DNA from: Marinomonas hwangdonensis
GTDB lineage: Bacteria > Pseudomonadota > Gammaproteobacteria > Pseudomonadales > Marinomonadaceae
NCBI RefSeq assembly: GCF_003721245.1
Contig: NZ_RIZG01000002.1
Coordinates: 124,001 to 188,000, forward strand
Direction of reading: 5' to 3'
Length of the DNA stretch: 64,000 nucleotides
The notes below the pieces were generated by a model. It worked only from the letters and a program-made list of their open reading frames with translations, was not told the origin of the DNA and did no database searches. Position numbers and translations under genes: made by a program. Shown here one piece after another: positions 1 through 12,358 of the stretch. Within the stretch, counting starts at the first letter, position 1. Each line of letters opens with the position of its first letter.

Positions 1-678
1 ATCGATGGCGTTGAACGCATTCGTTTTACCACGTCGCACCCTGTTGAATTCAGCGACAGCTTAATAGAAGCATTTCGTAATGAACCTAAATTGGTCAGTC
101 ACTTACATTTGCCCGTTCAAAGTGGTGCTGACAAAATTCTTAGTGCCATGAAACGTGGTCACGATCGTCAATACTACATTGATAAAATTAATCGCATCAA
201 AGAAGCGCGTCCTGGCATTAGTTTGTCATCCGACTTCATTATCGGCTTCCCTGGGGAAACCGACGAAGACTTTATTGACACCATGAATTTAATTCAGGAA
301 ATCGGCTTTGATCACTCGTTCAGTTTTGTTTACAGTCAACGTCCTGGTACGCCGGCGTCGAATCTAGAAGATGACACGCCGGAAGACGTGAAAAAAGAGC
401 GCTTGTCTATTTTACAGCGTCGTATTAGCCAACAAGCCTATGATATTAGTTTATCCATGGTTGGCGAAGTACAACGCATTTTGATCAGCGGCTATTCACC
501 TCGCGACCCTGGACAACTTCAAGGCCGAACTGAAAATAATCGGATCGTCAATTTCCGTGCATTTGATCCGCAGTTAATTGGCAAATTTGCTGATGTCGTC
601 ATCACTGACGCCTACCCTAATTCCCTATTAGGTGAGCTAGTCGGCTCAGAACTCGATACCGACTTTGTATTGCAATAA
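1..678 (+). CDS. miaB: MiaB, tRNA-2-methylthio-N6-dimethylallyladenosine synthase, 3' part
   Basis: The frame is open from base 1 to the TAA at 676-678 (225 codons), so the window cuts the gene and only the C-terminal half is present. The visible part starts in the radical SAM barrel (TTSHP, then LPVQSG and [12 protein letters not shown], all typical of methylthiotransferases) and ends with a TRAM-like RNA-binding domain ([11 protein letters not shown]). The N-terminal UPF0004 domain and the CxxxCxxC cluster motif lie outside. MiaB adds the 2-methylthio group to i6A37 of tRNAs that read UNN codons. MiaB followed by phoH-like, ybeY, corC and lnt is the usual gammaproteobacterial order, which separates it from the paralogue RimO. 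An internal start at 91 would be an artefact, because homology continues upstream of it. Confidence 0.93.
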   Translation: MDGVERIRFTTSHPVEFSDSLIEAFRNEPKLVSHLHLPVQSGADKILSAMKRGHDRQYYIDKINRIKEARPGISLSSDFIIGFPGETDEDFIDTMNLIQEIGFDHSFSFVYSQRPGTPASNLEDDTPEDVKKERLSILQRRISQQAYDISLSMVGEVQRILISGYSPRDPGQLQGRTENNRIVNFRAFDPQLIGKFADVVITDAYPNSLLGELVGSELDTDFVLQ

Positions 679-707
679 CAATGCACTTTAAAAATCAAAG
701 GTAGATC

Positions 708-1754
708 TTGGAAATTACACAGACAACTCAACAAATTCGTTTAGCCCCCGCCGAAGCCAAGGCTTTGGCGGCTCTATGTGGCCAATTAGATGAAAACATC
801 AAGCTAATAGAAAAAAGATTGGATGTTTCCATCAAGTATCGCGCAGAACTCTTCGATATTTCAGGAGAAGACTCTGAACATGTGGCGGCAACCAAAACCT
901 TGCTGCTGAACCTCTACCGCGAAGCCTTGGCCAATACAGAAATTACCCCCGAGACCATCCATCTTTACTTGCAAGAGTCGGCGGTTGAATCGCTTTCTAG
1001 CAACAAAAGAGACAAAGGCGATCAGTTGGTTATCAAAACTCGCAAAGCCTTTATCAAACCCAAAGGTAAAAACCAACAAGGCTACGTAAAACAAATTCGC
1101 AAGCACGACATCAACTTCGGCATTGGACCAGCCGGTACGGGCAAAACCTATTTGGCTGTTGCGTGTGCGGTTGAAGCCCTAGAAGCCGATCGTGTTGAGC
1201 GCATTATGCTGGTTCGTCCTGCGGTTGAAGCTGGCGAGAAGCTGGGCTTTTTGCCAGGCGATTTGTCACAAAAAATCGACCCCTATTTGCGTCCGCTTTA
1301 TGATGCCCTGTACGAAATGCTTGGCTTTGAGTTGGTTGATAAACTGATTGAAAAAAATGTCATTGAGATCGCACCACTGGCCTTTATGCGTGGTCGTACC
1401 TTAAACAATGCCTTTATTATTCTGGATGAAAGCCAAAACACCACACGCGAACAGATGAAGATGTTTTTGACGCGGATTGGTTTTGGCTCTACCGCGGTGA
1501 TCACCGGTGATACGACCCAGGTCGATTTACCCCGTGGCACTACGTCAGGTTTGGCGCAAGCTATGCACGTTCTAAGAGATGTAAATGGCATCAGCATGAC
1601 GCTATTTAACTCCGCTGATGTGGTTCGCCATCCGCTTGTTCAGCGTATTGTAGAAGCCTATGATAAGTTTGATATCGAAGTGGAAGAAGAAAAAAAAGCT
1701 CGAACAGAAGCCCGTCTCAACGCACAAGCTGAACACACTGCAGGTAATCCGTAA
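708..1754 (+). CDS. ybeZ: PhoH-like ATPase (YbeZ)
   Basis: A PhoH family P-loop ATPase of 348 residues, the usual length. The Walker A motif GPAGTGKT lies near residue 140 and the Walker B-like stretch FIILDESQN near residue 243, followed by [12 protein letters not shown], a PhoH hallmark. The N-terminal ~100 residues resemble the KH-like RNA-binding portion of YbeZ. The start is a TTG at 708 with AAAGG about seven bases upstream; no ATG fits as well. The gene follows miaB by 29 bp and its stop overlaps the ybeY start by one base (TAATG), so the two are probably translationally coupled. YbeZ works with YbeY in 16S rRNA maturation and ribosome quality control in E. coli; the exact reaction of the ATPase is not settled. 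Confidence 0.93.
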   Translation: MEITQTTQQIRLAPAEAKALAALCGQLDENIKLIEKRLDVSIKYRAELFDISGEDSEHVAATKTLLLNLYREALANTEITPETIHLYLQESAVESLSSNKRDKGDQLVIKTRKAFIKPKGKNQQGYVKQIRKHDINFGIGPAGTGKTYLAVACAVEALEADRVERIMLVRPAVEAGEKLGFLPGDLSQKIDPYLRPLYDALYEMLGFELVDKLIEKNVIEIAPLAFMRGRTLNNAFIILDESQNTTREQMKMFLTRIGFGSTAVITGDTTQVDLPRGTTSGLAQAMHVLRDVNGISMTLFNSADVVRHPLVQRIVEAYDKFDIEVEEEKKARTEARLNAQAEHTAGNP

Positions 1755-2218
1755 TGGCGCACTTAGAACTCGACCTACAAATCGCAACGCAAAATACAGA
1801 GCAACTGCCCAGTGAAGCCGATTTTAGGCCATGGGTAGAAAAAGCCTTGTCCGATTGTGACGAAGAGTTTGAGGTGACCATACGCATCGTCGATGAAGAA
1901 GAGAGCCATGCGTTAAATCACGAATACCGCGGCAAAGATAAACCGACTAATGTCTTATCTTTTCCATTTGAAGCACCACCGGGACTTGAGCTACCTTTAC
2001 TAGGTGACTTAGTGATTTGTGCCCAAATTGTTGCCAAAGAAGCAGAAGAACAAGAAAAACCGTTATTTCATCACTGGGCGCACATGACGATTCATGGCAT
2101 CTTGCATTTACGTGGCTATGATCATATAAATGACGATGAAGCAGACGAAATGGAATCACTAGAAACCAGTCTATTGGCTTCCATGTCGATTCCCGACCCT
2201 TATTTGATTAAAGAGTGA
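1754..2218 (+). CDS. ybeY: Endoribonuclease YbeY, rRNA maturation factor
   Basis: A 154-residue protein matching the usual YbeY size. The family zinc motif H-G-x-L-H-L-x-G-Y-D-H is seen as [11 protein letters not shown] near residues 114-124, giving the three histidine ligands. The preceding block TNVLSFPFE is also diagnostic. YbeY is a metal-dependent single-strand endoribonuclease needed for 16S rRNA 3'-end processing. The ATG at 1754 shares its A with the stop codon of the phoH-like gene, so translation is likely coupled. The next gene, corC, starts 12 bp downstream, so all belong to one operon. Confidence 0.95.
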   Translation: MAHLELDLQIATQNTEQLPSEADFRPWVEKALSDCDEEFEVTIRIVDEEESHALNHEYRGKDKPTNVLSFPFEAPPGLELPLLGDLVICAQIVAKEAEEQEKPLFHHWAHMTIHGILHLRGYDHINDDEADEMESLETSLLASMSIPDPYLIKE

Positions 2219-2230
2219 GCTAATACCCCA

Positions 2231-3097
2231 ATGAGTGACGACCGATCGAGTTTATCCAACGATCAACAAAAATCTTGGTTTGAACGTTTAACCCAAGCCT
2301 TCAATGATGAGCCGCGCAGCCGCGCTGATATCGTCAAAATTTTAGATGCGGCCGTAAAGTCTGACATTATCGACAGAGACGCCTTTACTATTTTGGAAGG
2401 GGCACTGGAAGTGTCTGAAGTTCAAGCTCGGGATATAATGATCCCACCGTCACAGATGGTGGTGATAAAATCCGAAGACAATCCGAAAACGTCCATTCGT
2501 AAAATCATCGATTCATCCCATTCACGTTTCCCAGTTGTTGGTGAAGATTCTGATGAAATCCTTGGTGTCCTACTGGCCAAAGATTTACTCCCTCTCTTGT
2601 TCAAAGAAGATGAGATAACCATTGAAGATATTTTAGCTCGTTTGCGTCCAGCGAATTTTATTCCAGAAAGCAAACGCTTGAATGTTCTATTAAACGACTT
2701 CCGCACCAAACGTCACCACATGGCATTGGTTCTTGATGAGTACGGTAGCGTGTCTGGTTTGGTCACCATTGAGGACGTACTGGAACAAATCGTCGGTGAA
2801 ATCGAAGACGAGACAGACAAACTTGAAGACGAAGGCATTCAAGCAACGTCAGAACCTGGCGTTTACCTTGTACCGGCATTGTGTGAAGTCGAGGATTTTA
2901 ACGAGTTTTTCAAGACTGATCTCAATGAAGAAGAATTTGACACCATTGGCGGCATCTTGGTGCAACAGTTTGGTCATGTCCCTCAACGAGACGAGTCCTT
3001 ATTTTTGAATGACTTCCACTTTCAGATTGTTAAGTCGGACGGTCGACGCGTGAAAACCATTCGAGTCACCAAGCCCAAACTGACGCCTGTAGAATAG
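2231..3097 (+). CDS. corC: CorC/YbeX family CBS-domain protein
   Basis: A 288-residue soluble protein with two CBS domains (about residues 65-190, from VQARDIMIPPSQM through GLVTIEDVLEQIVGEIEDE) and a C-terminal CorC_HlyC domain (about 205-282). The DUF21 membrane domain of the longer paralogues is absent, as is normal for CorC/YbeX. CorC was linked to Mg2+/Co2+ efflux in Salmonella; in E. coli YbeX is linked to ribosome maturation, which suits its position after ybeY. It ends one base before the lnt start (TAG-T-ATG), so the two are tightly coupled. Confidence 0.92.
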   Translation: MSDDRSSLSNDQQKSWFERLTQAFNDEPRSRADIVKILDAAVKSDIIDRDAFTILEGALEVSEVQARDIMIPPSQMVVIKSEDNPKTSIRKIIDSSHSRFPVVGEDSDEILGVLLAKDLLPLLFKEDEITIEDILARLRPANFIPESKRLNVLLNDFRTKRHHMALVLDEYGSVSGLVTIEDVLEQIVGEIEDETDKLEDEGIQATSEPGVYLVPALCEVEDFNEFFKTDLNEEEFDTIGGILVQQFGHVPQRDESLFLNDFHFQIVKSDGRRVKTIRVTKPKLTPVE

Positions 3098-3098
3098 T

Positions 3099-4676
3099 AT
3101 GGCAACAACCCCCTCTAAATCGGGTTCTTCAAAAGAAGAACCCGTGTTTTTTTTGAACCGTTTTATAAACACCGCTTCCCCCAAACTCATTGGCTTCATG
3201 GGGTTATTGGCAGGCGCTGTTGGTGCTACCAGCTTTTCACCCTTTTATTTTTGGCCGGGCTATTTTATTAGCTTGGTTGTTTTTAGCCTTCTCGTAATCA
3301 CCAGCCCAACCGCTAAATCTGCGTGCTGGCGCGGCGCTTCTGTGGCACTAGGTTTCTTTGGTGCGGGCGTGTCTTGGGTGTATGTGAGCATTGCGGAATA
3401 CGGACAAGTCGGCCAGATTATCGCTGGACTGATTACCTTCGCCTTTGTTGCCGTGCTGTGCACTTTTTGGGTATTTGCCGCATGGGCATCATGGAAACTG
3501 GGGCGACGCTTCACATTCCTCCCCACCAGTCTATGGATTACCCTTAGCTTACTGCTGGGGGAATTTGCACGCAGCACCTTATTTACTGGCTTCCCTTGGC
3601 TACTCCCTGGCTACGCGATTGAAAACACCTGGTTGTTTGAGCTCTTACCCATAGGCGGAATCTGGCTGACCAGCGCCTGTGTGCTACTCACCTCCAGCGT
3701 TATGGCCAGCGCTTTACTGAGAAAAACGCGACAAAGCCCGTTAATGGTCGTTGTGATTATCGCTTGGGGCGGCGCTGCATTTTTAAACTACTTTCCTACC
3801 TCATGGGTAGAACAAACCGGTACTCTCAAAACCACCTTGGTACAAGGCAACGTTAAACAAGACGAGAAGTGGCTTGCACAGACCGCTGGAGAGTCACTTG
3901 CTTATTACCAACAAGCGACCATAGAAAATCTCGACAGTGAGTTAGTCGTTTGGCCAGAAACGGCTATCACCTACACCTACCCGCAAGTAGAGCCCTATTT
4001 TGCTGCTTTTAGCGAAGAGCTGGCTAACACAAACACCACGTTAATTACGGGTATTCCAGACGTTAGTCCAAACAGGAAGCACTATTACAATGCCATTTGG
4101 GCAACGGGAGAGGGGTTCGGACTTTACTACAAGCGTCGACTGGTGCCCTTTGGCGAATACATTCCATTTGAAGAGTACATAGGGCCTATTTTGGATGTTT
4201 TTGGTATGCCTATGTCGAGTTTTAAAGCGGGCGATAACAACCAACCCGTACTGCAAGTCGGTGAATGGGGGGTTGCGCCCTTTATCTGTTACGAAATCGT
4301 CTATGCAGAGCAAGTTAGACGCATGGTCAGAGACAGTGATTTCCTCATTACGATCAGCAATGATGGCTGGTTTGGCACCTCTATTGGCCCTTGGCAGCAC
4401 CTGCAGATTGCACAATTTAGAGCCAAAGAAACGGGGCGTTATGTGATCCGCGCCACTAATACGGGCATAACCGCTTTCATTGATGAAAAAGGCGCTGTGG
4501 TGGCGCAAGCCCCGCAATTTGAAAGAACCACATTAACCGCAGAAGCCAAAGCGTTTACGGGCAATACGCCTTATGTACAATGGGGCTACTGGCCGATGCT
4601 TTGGCTGCTAAGCCTGTGTGTGATTTTTTCCTATCTAAGTGGATTAATCGCTCATCGACAAAGAACAGCGCATTAA
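3099..4676 (+). CDS. lnt: Apolipoprotein N-acyltransferase Lnt
   Basis: A 525-residue inner-membrane enzyme that adds the third acyl chain to lipoproteins. The N-terminal ~215 residues form several hydrophobic helices and the rest is a nitrilase-type periplasmic domain. The catalytic triad is visible: Glu287 in WPETAITY, Lys345 in YYKRRLVPFGE and Cys397 in FICYE. A last hydrophobic segment lies near residues 490-515. The gene follows corC by one base, and the miaB-ybeZ-ybeY-corC-lnt order is the standard gammaproteobacterial one. About 30 bp downstream the minus-strand ybeL-like gene ends, so the two genes converge with little room for a terminator. Confidence 0.95.
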   Translation: MATTPSKSGSSKEEPVFFLNRFINTASPKLIGFMGLLAGAVGATSFSPFYFWPGYFISLVVFSLLVITSPTAKSACWRGASVALGFFGAGVSWVYVSIAEYGQVGQIIAGLITFAFVAVLCTFWVFAAWASWKLGRRFTFLPTSLWITLSLLLGEFARSTLFTGFPWLLPGYAIENTWLFELLPIGGIWLTSACVLLTSSVMASALLRKTRQSPLMVVVIIAWGGAAFLNYFPTSWVEQTGTLKTTLVQGNVKQDEKWLAQTAGESLAYYQQATIENLDSELVVWPETAITYTYPQVEPYFAAFSEELANTNTTLITGIPDVSPNRKHYYNAIWATGEGFGLYYKRRLVPFGEYIPFEEYIGPILDVFGMPMSSFKAGDNNQPVLQVGEWGVAPFICYEIVYAEQVRRMVRDSDFLITISNDGWFGTSIGPWQHLQIAQFRAKETGRYVIRATNTGITAFIDEKGAVVAQAPQFERTTLTAEAKAFTGNTPYVQWGYWPMLWLLSLCVIFSYLSGLIAHRQRTAH

Positions 4677-4706
4677 TCACTAACACTATCACCTAATAGG
4701 GTATTT

Positions 4707-5141
4707 TTAGTCGTTGGTTTCCTCATCGTGGTGAGTCGACATCAAACCATAGTGACAAACTTCACAAGGCGCCAGCGCTTGTTGTGTTTCAATCACGTTA
4801 TCATAGCCACATGACATGCAATGGTAAGTGCCTGGTTCCACCAAGCTGCCAGCAACATGACACTGCTCAAGCGGTACAGGGTTATTGTTAGCATGATTGA
4901 TCAGCCACAACAAAGCCGCGTCTTCTTTTTCATCCAAATCGTCAATAAGCTCATGACCTTCGTCCAACACTAGGTGCCAGTTCGCGTCTATCCATGCTTC
5001 GGTGTAACCCATTTTGTCGTGCCAGTAGGCTTTCATTAACGCCACGTCTTCTAAAAACCAATCTTTCGCACCCATTAAGGTTTTTTGGGCTTCTTCGACT
5101 AAATTCGCTTCATTGTCGTTTTTTACTGGATCTTTTTTCAT
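4707..5141 (-). CDS. YbeL-like zinc-ribbon protein (DUF1451)
   Basis: A 144-residue acidic protein. The N-terminal two thirds look helical and charged. The C-terminal part carries two CxxC knuckles, HCMSCGYDN and CEVCHYG, that would bind one zinc ion as a zinc ribbon. This matches the YbeL/DUF1451 family, whose function is unknown. It lies divergently upstream of leuS as ybeL does in E. coli, which supports the assignment by position. Upstream, AAGGAG lies close before the ATG on the minus strand (plus-strand bases about 5152-5157), giving a strong ribosome site. Confidence 0.85.
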   Translation of the reverse strand: MKKDPVKNDNEANLVEEAQKTLMGAKDWFLEDVALMKAYWHDKMGYTEAWIDANWHLVLDEGHELIDDLDEKEDAALLWLINHANNNPVPLEQCHVAGSLVEPGTYHCMSCGYDNVIETQQALAPCEVCHYGLMSTHHDEETND

Positions 5142-7774
<2,633 letters not shown>

Positions 7775-7787
7775 CTAAAGCCTAAAT

Positions 7788-7810
7788 GAGGGATGGCTAC
7801 GCCGTCCCTC
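7788..7810 (+). terminator. Hairpin between leuS and lptE
   Basis: A 10-bp inverted repeat (7788-7797 with 7801-7810, one G-T pair) with a three-base TAC loop lies 13 bp after the leuS stop. It has no T-run, so it is more likely an attenuator or a processing/stability element than a complete intrinsic terminator. That fits leuS being read through into lptE. Confidence 0.55.
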
Positions 7811-7841
7811 CTATCTTCATCACATCACCGAGATCATCGAT

Positions 7842-8357
7842 ATGATAGGCACATTGACACATACCTCTCGTTACCTTTTACTCGTATTAGTGACCATGTC
7901 GTTAATCGCGTGTGGCTTCCAATTACGTGGTAATGTCACAGTACCCGACAGACTCAAGGTCATTACCTTAACCTCCGACAGCGGCTCTGAGAGTTTCGAT
8001 CGCGCACTACGTATCTCACTAAGTAGAGCCGGCATCATGATCATTGATCAAGCGAACGCGACACCGGATACGTTAAACGTCAAAATCAACGCCATTGCGT
8101 CCACCGATACTGAGCTGGCGCGTGACGCAAATAATGACATTTCCCAATTACAGCGTCGTCTAAGCGCGTATTATTTTATTCGCCAAGCGGATGGCAAATC
8201 GGTGTATGGCCCACGAACCATTACCACCACACAAACACTCGCGAATCAAAACGCAGAAGAAAGTGCCAAAATTTCTTACAACCAAGCTCAAACAGAAAGC
8301 ATGCATCAGGCGCTGGCAAATCAATTGCTGTATGACCTGAGTTATGCCCCATTATAA
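7842..8357 (+). CDS. lptE: LPS-assembly lipoprotein LptE
   Basis: A 171-residue lipoprotein. The signal peptide ends in a lipobox (SLIACGFQLRG), and CGFQLRG after the modified Cys is the LptE/RlpB hallmark. The remainder is the small alpha/beta domain (SYNQAQTESMHQALANQLLYDL) that plugs the LptD barrel in the outer membrane during lipopolysaccharide export. It lies between leuS and holA as in other gammaproteobacteria. Confidence 0.92.
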   Translation: MIGTLTHTSRYLLLVLVTMSLIACGFQLRGNVTVPDRLKVITLTSDSGSESFDRALRISLSRAGIMIIDQANATPDTLNVKINAIASTDTELARDANNDISQLQRRLSAYYFIRQADGKSVYGPRTITTTQTLANQNAEESAKISYNQAQTESMHQALANQLLYDLSYAPL

Positions 8358-8382
8358 ACCGCACGTCGGTTAGGCAACGCGA

Positions 8383-9408
8383 ATGAAAGTCAGAGTTGAT
8401 CAACTAGCACAACAGCTTAATAAAAATCTCGCCCCGATTTATATTCTTTCAGGGGACGAGGTGCTCTTATGTCAAGAGGCTGCTGACCAGATTCGTAAAG
8501 CTGCTCAAAACCATCAGATCGATGAACGCTTACGCTTCGTTGCCGACGCCCAGTTTGATTGGGAAGAGGTCATCAACGAAAACCAAAGTTTATCGCTGTT
8601 CTCTAATCGTCGCCTATTTGATATTCAAATTGATAAAATGGGTGAAAAGCACAGTAAGGCCCTAACACAATTAGGCCAATCTCTGAGCGAAGATAACGTT
8701 ATTTTGTTAACCCTACCGAAAATTGATGCCCGCACTCAAAAAGCTAAATGGTTCACGCAGCTAGAATCAAAAGGCGTCTTTGTTCAAATTTGGCCGATTG
8801 ATGCCACCCGCCTTCCCGCCTGGGTGCAACAAAGAGCGCAGACGTTAGAGCTAACACTGACCCGTGGGGCCGCTGGCATTGTGTGTGAAAGAGGCGAAGG
8901 CAACCTGTTGGCGATATCGCAAGAGCTAGAGAAGCTGGCGTTATCACACGGTCGAGGCGCCAAGATTGATACGGAAAAAGTCGTTGAATCTGTGGCAGAC
9001 AGCAGTCGCTATTCTATCTTTGATCTCAGTGATCGACTGCTGCTTGGCAAAACCAAAGACGCCATGCATTGTCTAAACCAACTGATGGGCGAAGGTATAG
9101 AAAGCAGCATCATTTTATGGCTATTCAATAGAGAAATCCAAACGCTCACCAACTTACTGCGCGCCATGCAATCCGCCAGCCTGCGTCAGGCTTGTCAGGC
9201 CGAAAAAATTTGGGACAAACGCGTGCCTTTTTATGAAAGCGCCATGTCTCGGCACAATGCCATTACCCTGCCCTACATGCAAAACTACCTAGCACTCATC
9301 GACAAAAGCATCAAAGGACTCGATGGCCCGGACAGTGCAACGGGTTTTCGCAACCTCGTTATGATGTTTTGTGGTTACAAGCCAACGGTCACTGAATTGG
9401 ATATCTAA
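8383..9408 (+). CDS. holA: DNA polymerase III delta subunit
   Basis: A 341-residue clamp-loader subunit of normal length. The N-terminal AAA+-like domain begins with PIYILSGDEVLLCQEAAD, typical of HolA, and lacks a functional Walker A as expected for delta. The C-terminal collar domain follows (from about residue 210). Delta opens the beta sliding clamp. It starts 25 bp after lptE and ends the operon. Confidence 0.94.
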   Translation: MKVRVDQLAQQLNKNLAPIYILSGDEVLLCQEAADQIRKAAQNHQIDERLRFVADAQFDWEEVINENQSLSLFSNRRLFDIQIDKMGEKHSKALTQLGQSLSEDNVILLTLPKIDARTQKAKWFTQLESKGVFVQIWPIDATRLPAWVQQRAQTLELTLTRGAAGIVCERGEGNLLAISQELEKLALSHGRGAKIDTEKVVESVADSSRYSIFDLSDRLLLGKTKDAMHCLNQLMGEGIESSIILWLFNREIQTLTNLLRAMQSASLRQACQAEKIWDKRVPFYESAMSRHNAITLPYMQNYLALIDKSIKGLDGPDSATGFRNLVMMFCGYKPTVTELDI

Positions 9409-9597
9409 CTCAAGGTTTTTCTCAATACCAAAACGCCTCTATCAATCTCTGCTTTACACCCTGCCACACCTTATTTTCCTTATAGGAATTAAGGTTATTC
9501 TCTTCACCCCATGTATACACAAAGCCAACATTGTTTTACCTTAAAGAATGAGATGATCACTTGCTAACATGCAGCCGTTTGATAGATAGAGGTATTT
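9409..9597. promoter_or_regulatory. Intergenic region upstream of the FIST chemoreceptor
   Basis: This 189 bp non-coding gap precedes the receptor gene. AGAGG about six bases before the ATG at 9598 is a good ribosome site. No strong hairpin follows holA and I see no clear operator. Confidence 0.35.
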
Positions 9598-11607
9598 ATG
9601 TCTTGGTTCAAAAGAACAACCCTACCCAGCCATCACAGTACACAAGAGCACGAGAGTGTACAGATTTTACAGATTACCTACTCTGAACTATCAGAAGCCA
9701 GCTTATCGGCGCTGCAGTTCCGAGGTAAAAAAACGCAACTCATACTTGCCTTTGTCTCCTCCAATCTGAATTTTGAAGACGTCGTGACCAAGATTCAAAA
9801 ATACACACCATTTTGCAACAAGGTAGTCGCCGTCATGACCGCCGGCGAGCTTAACAGCCAGCAAAAAAACTTCTATCAGACCACGGAAGGTCAATGGGAC
9901 TCTATTGTGCTACAAAGTTTTAGTGAAGATTTGCTCGCTGAAACCGAAATCAAAACCATTCCACTGCATTGTGAAGATCTAAAACAAGGCAATATCAACA
10001 AATCTAAGCAAGATAGGATTGCAACCATTCAGAGCGAAATAGAAAAGCTCAACGTAGAAATGCCGATTAATTATCAAAACACCATTGCTATTACGTTTAT
10101 TGACGGCTTGTCATCCAGCGAAAACTTTTTTATGAAAGCCCTGTATGACAGTCAACGCTTTCCTTGCCATTTTATCGGCGGATCAGCAGGGGGTAAGTTA
10201 GATTTCAAACAAGCCAGTGTCTATGATGGCAACAAAGTCGCCCATCACTGTGCGGTGGTCATTTTCACTAAGCTGGCAGAGAATATTCGCTACGGCATCT
10301 TGAAAACGCACAATTTTCAAAAAACCCAGCGCTCCTTTTATATTGCCGAATCAGACCCACAAAAACGCACCGTCACTACGGTCATTTCAAAATCCACCGG
10401 CAAAATAGTCAATATTGTTGACCACCTTTGTGACTACTTCCAATGCCACCCCACTGACCTAGATAAAAAGCTCATCAGCCATTCGTTTGCCGTTGAGATT
10501 GGCAAAGAACTGTTTATTCGTTCTATTGCGAACATAGACTTAGACAAAAAAGTCATTCACTTTTTCTGCGATCTAGACTTTGGTGACGAACTTATTTTAG
10601 TGCAAGCTAAAGGCTTTGCAGACAGCACAAAGCAAGCCTTTGATGAATTTATGAAAGGCAAACCTAAGCCCGTTGCCATGCTGGCAAACGACTGTATTTT
10701 ACGTCGCTTAAATAACGCAAAAGCACTGCCTGAGTTAACCGCTTTTCAACAAATCAAAGCCGCCGGTTTTTCAACTTTTGGTGAATTGCTTGGTGTTCAC
10801 ATGAACCAAACACTAACCGCGCTATTCTTCTTTAACGTCGCTAAAGGCGAAGCATTCTCTGACCCTATTGTTGATAATTTCCCGATTCATTACAGCTTTT
10901 TCAAAGAATTTTTTACCCTATCGCGCCTCAACAGCTTAATGCAGATCAACCGTCTTCAAGCGGATTTAATCACCTACCTTTCAGAATATCGTCCCCTCTT
11001 GGAGCAGGTAGTGGTGAGCTTTAACCAAATGACCACCTACTCTCAGCAAACAGAAGAGATTATCAATCACGTGAGCAACACCTTTCACGGTCTAAAAACC
11101 GATATTCATGCTCAGGAAGATGGCCGCAAAGCCCTAAGCGGCAATGTCGCACAACTCAAAAACAATTCCGAACAAGTGCTGGCCATTTTGAAAGTCATTT
11201 CAGGCATCGCAGACCAAACCAATCTATTGGCTCTAAATGCCGCTATTGAAGCTGCGCGTGCTGGGGAAGCCGGCCGAGGATTTGCCGTTGTGGCTGACGA
11301 AGTACGACAGCTGTCAAAAAACACGCAAGACAGTCTCAACAAAACCGGCGAAACCATCTCTGCGGTGACACAATCCACCAGCTCCATCAGCCAGCTAATC
11401 GAAAGCATCGAGCAGTTTATGTTGCGACTTACAGACAACACCAGCGAGCTAACTGCACAAATTCTCAACCTAGGCGACGCGTCTAATATGGCCAGCAGCG
11501 ATGTCACTAAGAGCATCGCTGCAATCCAAGACATGACCGCTCGGATGGCTGAAATAGATCAAGAAGTCATGGTGATAGAGCAACTGAAGAAAGCCAATAG
11601 CCTCTAG
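9598..11607 (+). CDS. Soluble FIST-domain methyl-accepting chemotaxis protein
   Basis: A 669-residue receptor with no membrane segment or signal peptide. Residues ~35-230 form a FIST N-like domain (FIDGLSSSENFFMKALYD, FIGGSAGGKLDF) and ~240-410 a FIST C-like domain (FGELLGVHMNQTLTALFFF). FIST domains are sensory and often occur near amino-acid metabolism. A linker/coiled coil precedes a shortened MCP signalling domain. Its hairpin tip at about 537-570 is canonical (IADQTNLLALNAAIEAARAG, then GRGFAVVADEVRQL). There is no HAMP domain and no C-terminal CheR-docking pentapeptide. It stands alone with its own terminator. The ligand is unknown; a cytoplasmic signal is inferred. Confidence 0.85.
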   Translation: MSWFKRTTLPSHHSTQEHESVQILQITYSELSEASLSALQFRGKKTQLILAFVSSNLNFEDVVTKIQKYTPFCNKVVAVMTAGELNSQQKNFYQTTEGQWDSIVLQSFSEDLLAETEIKTIPLHCEDLKQGNINKSKQDRIATIQSEIEKLNVEMPINYQNTIAITFIDGLSSSENFFMKALYDSQRFPCHFIGGSAGGKLDFKQASVYDGNKVAHHCAVVIFTKLAENIRYGILKTHNFQKTQRSFYIAESDPQKRTVTTVISKSTGKIVNIVDHLCDYFQCHPTDLDKKLISHSFAVEIGKELFIRSIANIDLDKKVIHFFCDLDFGDELILVQAKGFADSTKQAFDEFMKGKPKPVAMLANDCILRRLNNAKALPELTAFQQIKAAGFSTFGELLGVHMNQTLTALFFFNVAKGEAFSDPIVDNFPIHYSFFKEFFTLSRLNSLMQINRLQADLITYLSEYRPLLEQVVVSFNQMTTYSQQTEEIINHVSNTFHGLKTDIHAQEDGRKALSGNVAQLKNNSEQVLAILKVISGIADQTNLLALNAAIEAARAGEAGRGFAVVADEVRQLSKNTQDSLNKTGETISAVTQSTSSISQLIESIEQFMLRLTDNTSELTAQILNLGDASNMASSDVTKSIAAIQDMTARMAEIDQEVMVIEQLKKANSL

Positions 11608-11614
11608 CGTTTTT

Positions 11615-11644
11615 AAGTGAAGCAATCAAAGGATTGCTTCACTT
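11615..11644 (+). terminator. Intrinsic terminator after the FIST receptor
   Basis: A perfect 13-bp stem (11615-11627 with 11632-11644) around an AAAG loop starts 7 bp after the stop codon, with a short T-rich tail. It separates the receptor transcript from the following oxygenase gene. Confidence 0.8.
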
Positions 11645-11698
11645 CTTATTGAGGCTTGCTATTATGATGCTTCATAATAGATTAAGTTGAACTACAAA

Positions 11699-12358
11699 AT
11701 GACTGACAACCCCCTTGTCCTAGAAGAACTGACCGTCTGGAGTACACCGCTTTTTGTGACTCAAATGCCAGACCATGAGTTTCTGAAAGAAGCCTTACTG
11801 GCCGCTGTGTATCAGCAAAAGTCGACGCAGACCACCGCAATAGAAAGCCAAATCGCACCCAAAGCCAAACACGCTCTGCATGAAAGCACGCTGGATTTTC
11901 TAGAACTTGCGGATGCCAACGTGACCGAAGTAAAACGCGCTTTGGAAGAGCTTATCTTGGAAGTCGCGGCTTCCGTCAATGGGAACTTTTGGCCTGAAGA
12001 TATGCAGGCTGAAGCACATATTATTGAGTCTTGGTATCACGTCACACAAAAAGGGGGCTACCATGATGCCCACAGCCACCCAAACTGTTCGTGGTGTGGT
12101 ATTTATTATCTCGAACCTGGCGATGCCGCAACAGCGGGTAAGGGTGGACTTAACCGATTCTATGACCCTAGAGTCAATGCAGAACATTACGCCGATCCAG
12201 GAACCGCTTACCTTGGCGGGCATGGGGTTTGGGATTTTACTCCGACAGATGGTCAGGTCATTCTCTTCCCGTCTTATTTGAAGCATTCTGCTTTGCCTTA
12301 TTTTGGTGATAACGACCGCGTCGTCATCGCTTTCAACGCCATCATCGAAGCTTATTAG
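11699..12358 (+). CDS. Putative 2-oxoglutarate/Fe(II) oxygenase (TIGR02466-like)
   Basis: About 219 residues from the ATG at 11699; a TTG at 11687 in frame would add four residues and neither has a clear ribosome site. The fold is that of the TIGR02466/PF13759 family: an iron-binding HxH/HxD-like stretch (GGYHDAHSHPNCSW) followed by IYYLEPG and a distal LFPSYLKHSALPY carrying the second His. The Arg in NDRVVIAFN is the likely 2-oxoglutarate contact. Substrates are unknown; members occur widely in marine bacteria and phages. It stands between terminated genes on the same strand, so context gives no clue to substrate. Confidence 0.7.
   Translation: MTDNPLVLEELTVWSTPLFVTQMPDHEFLKEALLAAVYQQKSTQTTAIESQIAPKAKHALHESTLDFLELADANVTEVKRALEELILEVAASVNGNFWPEDMQAEAHIIESWYHVTQKGGYHDAHSHPNCSWCGIYYLEPGDAATAGKGGLNRFYDPRVNAEHYADPGTAYLGGHGVWDFTPTDGQVILFPSYLKHSALPYFGDNDRVVIAFNAIIEAY

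Noticed and set aside
4041..4517. 158-codon minus-strand open frame inside lnt
   Set aside because: It lies fully antisense to well-supported Lnt catalytic sequence and encodes no recognisable motif.
11112..11534. 140-codon minus-strand open frame inside the MCP domain
   Set aside because: Mirror of the conserved Ala/Glu-rich signalling hairpin, a common source of false antisense frames.
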